Source: Bacteroidota bacterium (GTDB taxonomy: Bacteria > Bacteroidota > Bacteroidia > Flavobacteriales > Flavobacteriaceae). Taken from it: DNA of 25,817 nucleotides. A program made the position numbers and the translations under genes. Within the stretch, counting starts at the first letter, position 1; every line of letters begins with the position of its first letter. The notes under the pieces were generated by a model. The model was not told the origin of the DNA. It saw only the letters and a list, made by a program, of their open reading frames with translations, and did not search any database. Positions 22,691-25,817 of the stretch are shown in pieces. Location of the stretch: positions 1 to 25,817 of the forward strand of contig JAEWJM010000027.1 in NCBI GenBank assembly GCA_023386585.1. Direction: 5' to 3'.

Positions 22691-23779
22691 TTAATCAAAA
22701 TTTAAAAGCCTAAGCCACTTCCGGCCGATAATTGCGATGTCAAACCGCGCTACGCTTGCCACTGCATTGGATTTGCACCGTTCGCGAAAGTCGTCGTCCA
22801 GAGCCATTGTCCGCATCGCTTCTGCCAGCTGATCGATATCCTGATCGTTGACAAGCAACCCGTTTTCACCATGTTGGATTATTTCCGACGGGCCGCTGAA
22901 GCAATCGTAGGAAACGACCGGCGTTGCGCAGGAAAGCGACTCGACAAGCACATTCGGAAAACCTTCATTTCGGCTGGAAAGTGCCGTGAACAACGCGTTT
23001 TTATAATACGGAAAAGGATTTGCAAAGCCCGGAAAATGGACGTTCGATCCAATTCCCGTCTTCGTGGCCTGTTGCTCAAAATCGTGCTTCATCCGGCCTT
23101 CGCCTAATATGACCAGATGAATATTTTCCTTTGCCAGATTGGCTTTGTAAAATGCTTCGACAAGATGGCCGAACTGCTTTACATCTTCATTCATTCGGCC
23201 CACTGCGAGCACAAATTTCTCCGGAAGCTGTGGTAAAATCAAATCTTCCATCTCCGCATTGGCAAAATTCACCGGGTTGTAAAGTCGGGTAACATCCGCG
23301 GAAAGTCCGTTTTTCACGATCACGTTTCGGATTGCGTCGGAAACAGCAACGATCCGTCTGTTCCGGTAAAGCAATTTCGACAGGAACGCATTTTTCGGGA
23401 AATAATAATCCAAAGCGCCGCTATGTACGGTATATATGGCCGATTCAGGAAAACAAAAGCGCGAGATCAAAAAATCGGTAATAAAACGGTTCCGCAACCT
23501 GAAATCAATGACTGCATCAAAATTTCCGCGGCGGATAAACTTTCGAAGTGCAATAAACCGCGTGATTTTACCGATAATGCCTTTTTCGATAATAGTTCCG
23601 AGATTGAGCAGCGAACCCGAATATTCATACGCAACCAAATCGCTGACGATACAATTGCTGACGCTTATCCCGTTTTTTTCAAAATACACCGAGAGCATCG
23701 CATGTACACGCTCAGCGCCGCCGCCGGCCAGGCAATCACCGATTAACGCCACTTTACGCACCTGTTCGTGTTTGGCCAT
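22691..23779 (-). CDS. Glycosyltransferase family 4
   Basis: The 362-residue GT-B enzyme has CLAGGGAERVHAML (about 15-28), the acceptor-side loop common in GT4, a linker, and the donor domain with FVLAVGRMNEDVKQFGHLVEAF. The E-x7-E motif appears as NEGFPNVLVE (about 277-286), then GENGLLVNDQD. It is expected to retain stereochemistry and act at the cytosolic face of the membrane. The sugar is unknown. It is the first gene of a two-gene operon with the FdtA-like isomerase, so it may transfer the sugar that isomerase helps make. Its promoter is shared symmetrically with the divergent gene at 23877. Confidence 0.9.
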   Translation of the reverse strand: MAKHEQVRKVALIGDCLAGGGAERVHAMLSVYFEKNGISVSNCIVSDLVAYEYSGSLLNLGTIIEKGIIGKITRFIALRKFIRRGNFDAVIDFRLRNRFITDFLISRFCFPESAIYTVHSGALDYYFPKNAFLSKLLYRNRRIVAVSDAIRNVIVKNGLSADVTRLYNPVNFANAEMEDLILPQLPEKFVLAVGRMNEDVKQFGHLVEAFYKANLAKENIHLVILGEGRMKHDFEQQATKTGIGSNVHFPGFANPFPYYKNALFTALSSRNEGFPNVLVESLSCATPVVSYDCFSGPSEIIQHGENGLLVNDQDIDQLAEAMRTMALDDDFRERCKSNAVASVARFDIAIIGRKWLRLLNFD

Positions 23780-23811
23780 CTATTGAAATGTGAAAACGAG
23801 TCAAAAAACGT

Positions 23812-23833
23812 TATTTTTACCCGACCAAAAATA
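23812..23833. promoter_or_regulatory. Symmetric divergent promoter between two glycosyltransferase genes
   Basis: TATTTTT (23812-23818) and AAAAATA (23827-23833) form a perfect 7-bp inverted repeat with an 8-bp centre ACCCGACC. On minus, 23833-23826 reads TATTTTTG, an exact TAnnTTTG box for the GT4 gene; on plus, 23812-23819 reads TATTTTTA, one base off, for the gene at 23877. Each predicted start falls in the opposite box, so the two would compete. No -33 TTG was found for either. Confidence 0.4.
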
Positions 23834-23876
23834 GGAAATAAATCAAGGCAGCTTCCCGCCTTTTGACAATTCGCGA

Positions 23877-25016
23877 ATGAGGATTTTATTGATCGGCGAA
23901 TACAGCAGGCTTCACAACTCACTCAAAGAAGGCCTGACCGCGCTGGGCCATGACGTAACCATTGTCGGCAACGGCGATGGATTCAAGAACTTTCCTGTCG
24001 ACATCAACATCGACGCGACCACATCCAAGAAAGGCTTCATGAATTTGTTCCGCCAGGCAGTCTGGAGGGTTTTCAAATTTGACTTTGCCAAAATTGAGAC
24101 TGGATTGCGATTTTACTTCCACCTACCGAAGCTGCGCGATTACGATGTGGTACAGCTTGTCAGCGAAACACCTTTTCAGACGGTTTTGCCACTTGAAATT
24201 TATCTGCTGAAAAAGCTCAAAAGACAGAATAAAAAGCTATTTGTACTTGCGTCCGGAGTTGACGTTCCGTTTGTTAATGCGCTGACAAACGGCAAGTTCC
24301 GATACTCGATGCTTGATCCATATTTAGCTGATAAGTCGCGGATCGCGGAATATCGGCACTTGCTGGCATATTTCGAAAAACGCTACCGGCAGCACCATCG
24401 GGAAGTGTATGAAATTGTCAATGGCGCCATCGCAACCGATCTTGATTATGCCATTGCAATGAATGGAAATCCGAAATACATCGGACTTATCCCAAATCCG
24501 GTGAATGTTGCGAAAATACCGTACGAAGAGAATACGGTGCGCGATAAAGTGGTCATTTTTCACGGAATAAACCGGTGGAACTACTTCAAAAAAGGAAGCG
24601 GATTTTTTGAAAAAGCACTGGCGGAAATCGCTACGAAATACGGCGATAAAGTCGAAATTATTACCGCTGAAACGTTGCCGTATGACGAGTACATAAAGAT
24701 CTACAAGCGTGCGCACATTTTGCTGGACCAAATTTATGCTGTCGACCAGGGTTACAATGCGCTGGAAGGAATGGCTCGCGGAAAAGTCGTTTTTACCGGC
24801 GCGGAAAAGGAATTTCAGGAACACTACAATCTATCGGAAAAGGTCGCAATAAATGCGCTGCCCGATGTTGCGCAAATCGTAAACGAACTTTCATTTCTAA
24901 TAGAAAATCCTGCCGAGATCGATGCCATCGGAAAGCGCGCACGAGCATTCGTCGAAAAAGAGCACGACTTTCTTAAGATAGCGGCTGAATACGTGGCTAA
25001 GTGGACTGAATACTAG
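23877..25016 (+). CDS. GT-B fold glycosyltransferase (GT4-like)
   Basis: The 379-residue protein begins MRILLIGEYSRLHNSLKEGL, the first Rossmann strand of a GT-B enzyme that binds its acceptor there. The second domain starts near 222 with KVVIFHGINRWNYFKKGS, and YNALEGMARGKVVFTG (about 294-309) corresponds to the donor-binding region; it keeps the second glutamate of E-x7-E but not the first. It ends with the usual return helix (FVEKEHDFLKIAAEYV). No membrane segment is obvious. The donor and acceptor are unknown. The gene is divergent from the GT4 gene and its last 20 bp overlap the 3' end of the convergent flippase gene. Confidence 0.8.
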   Translation: MRILLIGEYSRLHNSLKEGLTALGHDVTIVGNGDGFKNFPVDINIDATTSKKGFMNLFRQAVWRVFKFDFAKIETGLRFYFHLPKLRDYDVVQLVSETPFQTVLPLEIYLLKKLKRQNKKLFVLASGVDVPFVNALTNGKFRYSMLDPYLADKSRIAEYRHLLAYFEKRYRQHHREVYEIVNGAIATDLDYAIAMNGNPKYIGLIPNPVNVAKIPYEENTVRDKVVIFHGINRWNYFKKGSGFFEKALAEIATKYGDKVEIITAETLPYDEYIKIYKRAHILLDQIYAVDQGYNALEGMARGKVVFTGAEKEFQEHYNLSEKVAINALPDVAQIVNELSFLIENPAEIDAIGKRARAFVEKEHDFLKIAAEYVAKWTEY

Positions 25017-25817
25017 TTTTTTTCCTGAAAATCACATTCCGGAAGATGACCAGAATAATGAAAAACGTCAGAATGTTGGCGTAAAAATAAGCCTGCACGG
25101 CGCCTTCTACGCCTTTGAGCGGCATCAGCCAAATTGCGCCCGCCAGGTAAGCGCCGTTGAATGCGATTTCACCAATAAAATATTCCTTCATCATTGTTTT
25201 CACCACAATCTGATAGCCGAACGCAAGGCTCATGATCCGAAAGAAGTCACCGGCAAGCTGCCAGATCAGGATTTCCTTTATTGGTGCAAACTCGCTTGTA
25301 AATGCGCCGCCTACGATATAACTCCGGAAAATGAAAACCACTGCCAACATCACAACAAAAAGAGGAACCAACGTCTGAAAATAGGTTTTCAATTCCTTCC
25401 TAAAGCCGGAAACCGTGTTCAAAGAAGAAAGTTTCGGCATGTAATAAAGCGATAAGCCGGTGTTAAAAAACACCATATAAAATCCTGAAAGCCGGTTCAC
25501 TCCATCCCAAATTCCGGCATCTGTAATCGAAATCGTACTGATGATCCGGTTTCGAATTAAAATCAGTGTTAATGGTACGATGATGGCGCTGACCAATGCC
25601 ATAACCGAAAAGTTCCCGATAACGGCAAGATGCTTTTTCTTAACAACGCGTTCAAGTCGGAATTTAAAATGTTCACCCTGACTTTTTACAAACAGGAAAG
25701 TGACCGCAATCATCGCAGCCTCGGCGAAAGCAATCGACAGCAAACCCAAGCTGACATTGCCATTCCATACAAAAACGACAGTAAGCACAAACGCCGCAAT
25801 ATTGGAAAGTATCTGGA
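24997..25817 (-). CDS. Polysaccharide flippase / Wzx-type membrane protein, C-terminal part (start outside window)
   Basis: The frame is open from the right edge (25815) to TAG at 24999-24997, giving at least 273 residues. A GTG at 25788 could be misread as a start, but codons upstream continue as hydrophobic sequence without a stop. About seven hydrophobic segments are visible, for example SLGLLSIAFAEAAMIAVTFLF, a later FSVMALVSAIIVPLTLILI, and AYFYANILTFFIILVIF near the end; NRIISTISITDAGIWDGVNR resembles the amphipathic link of oligosaccharide flippases. Such proteins move lipid-linked glycan units across the inner membrane. Related MOP-family transporters (MurJ-like) are the alternative; the glycosyltransferase neighbours favour Wzx. 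Confidence 0.8.
   Translation of the reverse strand, partial: QILSNIAAFVLTVVFVWNGNVSLGLLSIAFAEAAMIAVTFLFVKSQGEHFKFRLERVVKKKHLAVIGNFSVMALVSAIIVPLTLILIRNRIISTISITDAGIWDGVNRLSGFYMVFFNTGLSLYYMPKLSSLNTVSGFRKELKTYFQTLVPLFVVMLAVVFIFRSYIVGGAFTSEFAPIKEILIWQLAGDFFRIMSLAFGYQIVVKTMMKEYFIGEIAFNGAYLAGAIWLMPLKGVEGAVQAYFYANILTFFIILVIFRNVIFRKKTSIQST

Noticed and set aside
25786..25788. GTG start for the flippase
   Set aside because: The frame continues upstream to the window edge with hydrophobic codons and the preserved length is only about half of a full flippase.

Overview
The window looks like chromosomal DNA of a Flavobacteriaceae member, most likely Flavobacterium or a close relative. The grounds are a SecD-SecF fusion, a short (646-residue) GyrB, an LDH-like malate dehydrogenase, a very large secreted beta-sandwich protein of the type IX secretion kind, TAnnTTTG-type -7 promoter boxes (best case TTG-N21-TATATTTG before secDF), and almost no Shine-Dalgarno signals. 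No rRNA, tRNA, CRISPR array, transposase or integrase was found.

Layout. (1) 1-2235, minus: the N-terminal 745 residues of a large surface protein that runs off the left edge. (2) 2396-6560, plus: folE, cysS, yidD, lgt and a small HNH-nuclease-like gene, ending at a strong bidirectional terminator. (3) 6638-19468, minus: in transcription order a TPR lipoprotein-sized periplasmic protein and a plug-less outer-membrane barrel (one operon), a Gre-factor homologue, a dipeptide epimerase, gyrB, mdh and secDF. (4) 19783-25817: ftsE and two family-2 glycosyltransferases in one plus-strand operon, then a glycan-assembly patch with alternating strands: an FdtA-type sugar ketoisomerase and a GT4 enzyme on minus, another GT-B enzyme on plus, and a partial flippase on minus. 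The patch is very compact, with two tail-to-tail gene overlaps, and looks like the start of a surface-polysaccharide locus.

How the genes connect. Much of the window concerns envelope building: SecDF drives export, YidD helps membrane-protein insertion, Lgt lipidates lipoproteins, the epimerase recycles peptidoglycan peptides, FtsE acts at the divisome, and the glycosyltransferases and flippase build a surface glycan. folE, cysS, gyrB and mdh are housekeeping genes.

The less ordinary material is mostly between genes. The secDF leader holds two tiny overlapping reading frames, the second with a PPG motif and ending 5 nt before secDF. Three spacers (3066-3160, 10785-10865, 14591-14670) carry related structured repeat elements. 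Two oppositely oriented arrays of 7-bp repeats sit directly behind gyrB, and decayed 7-bp repeats lie upstream of ftsE. A symmetric divergent promoter separates the two GT-B genes.
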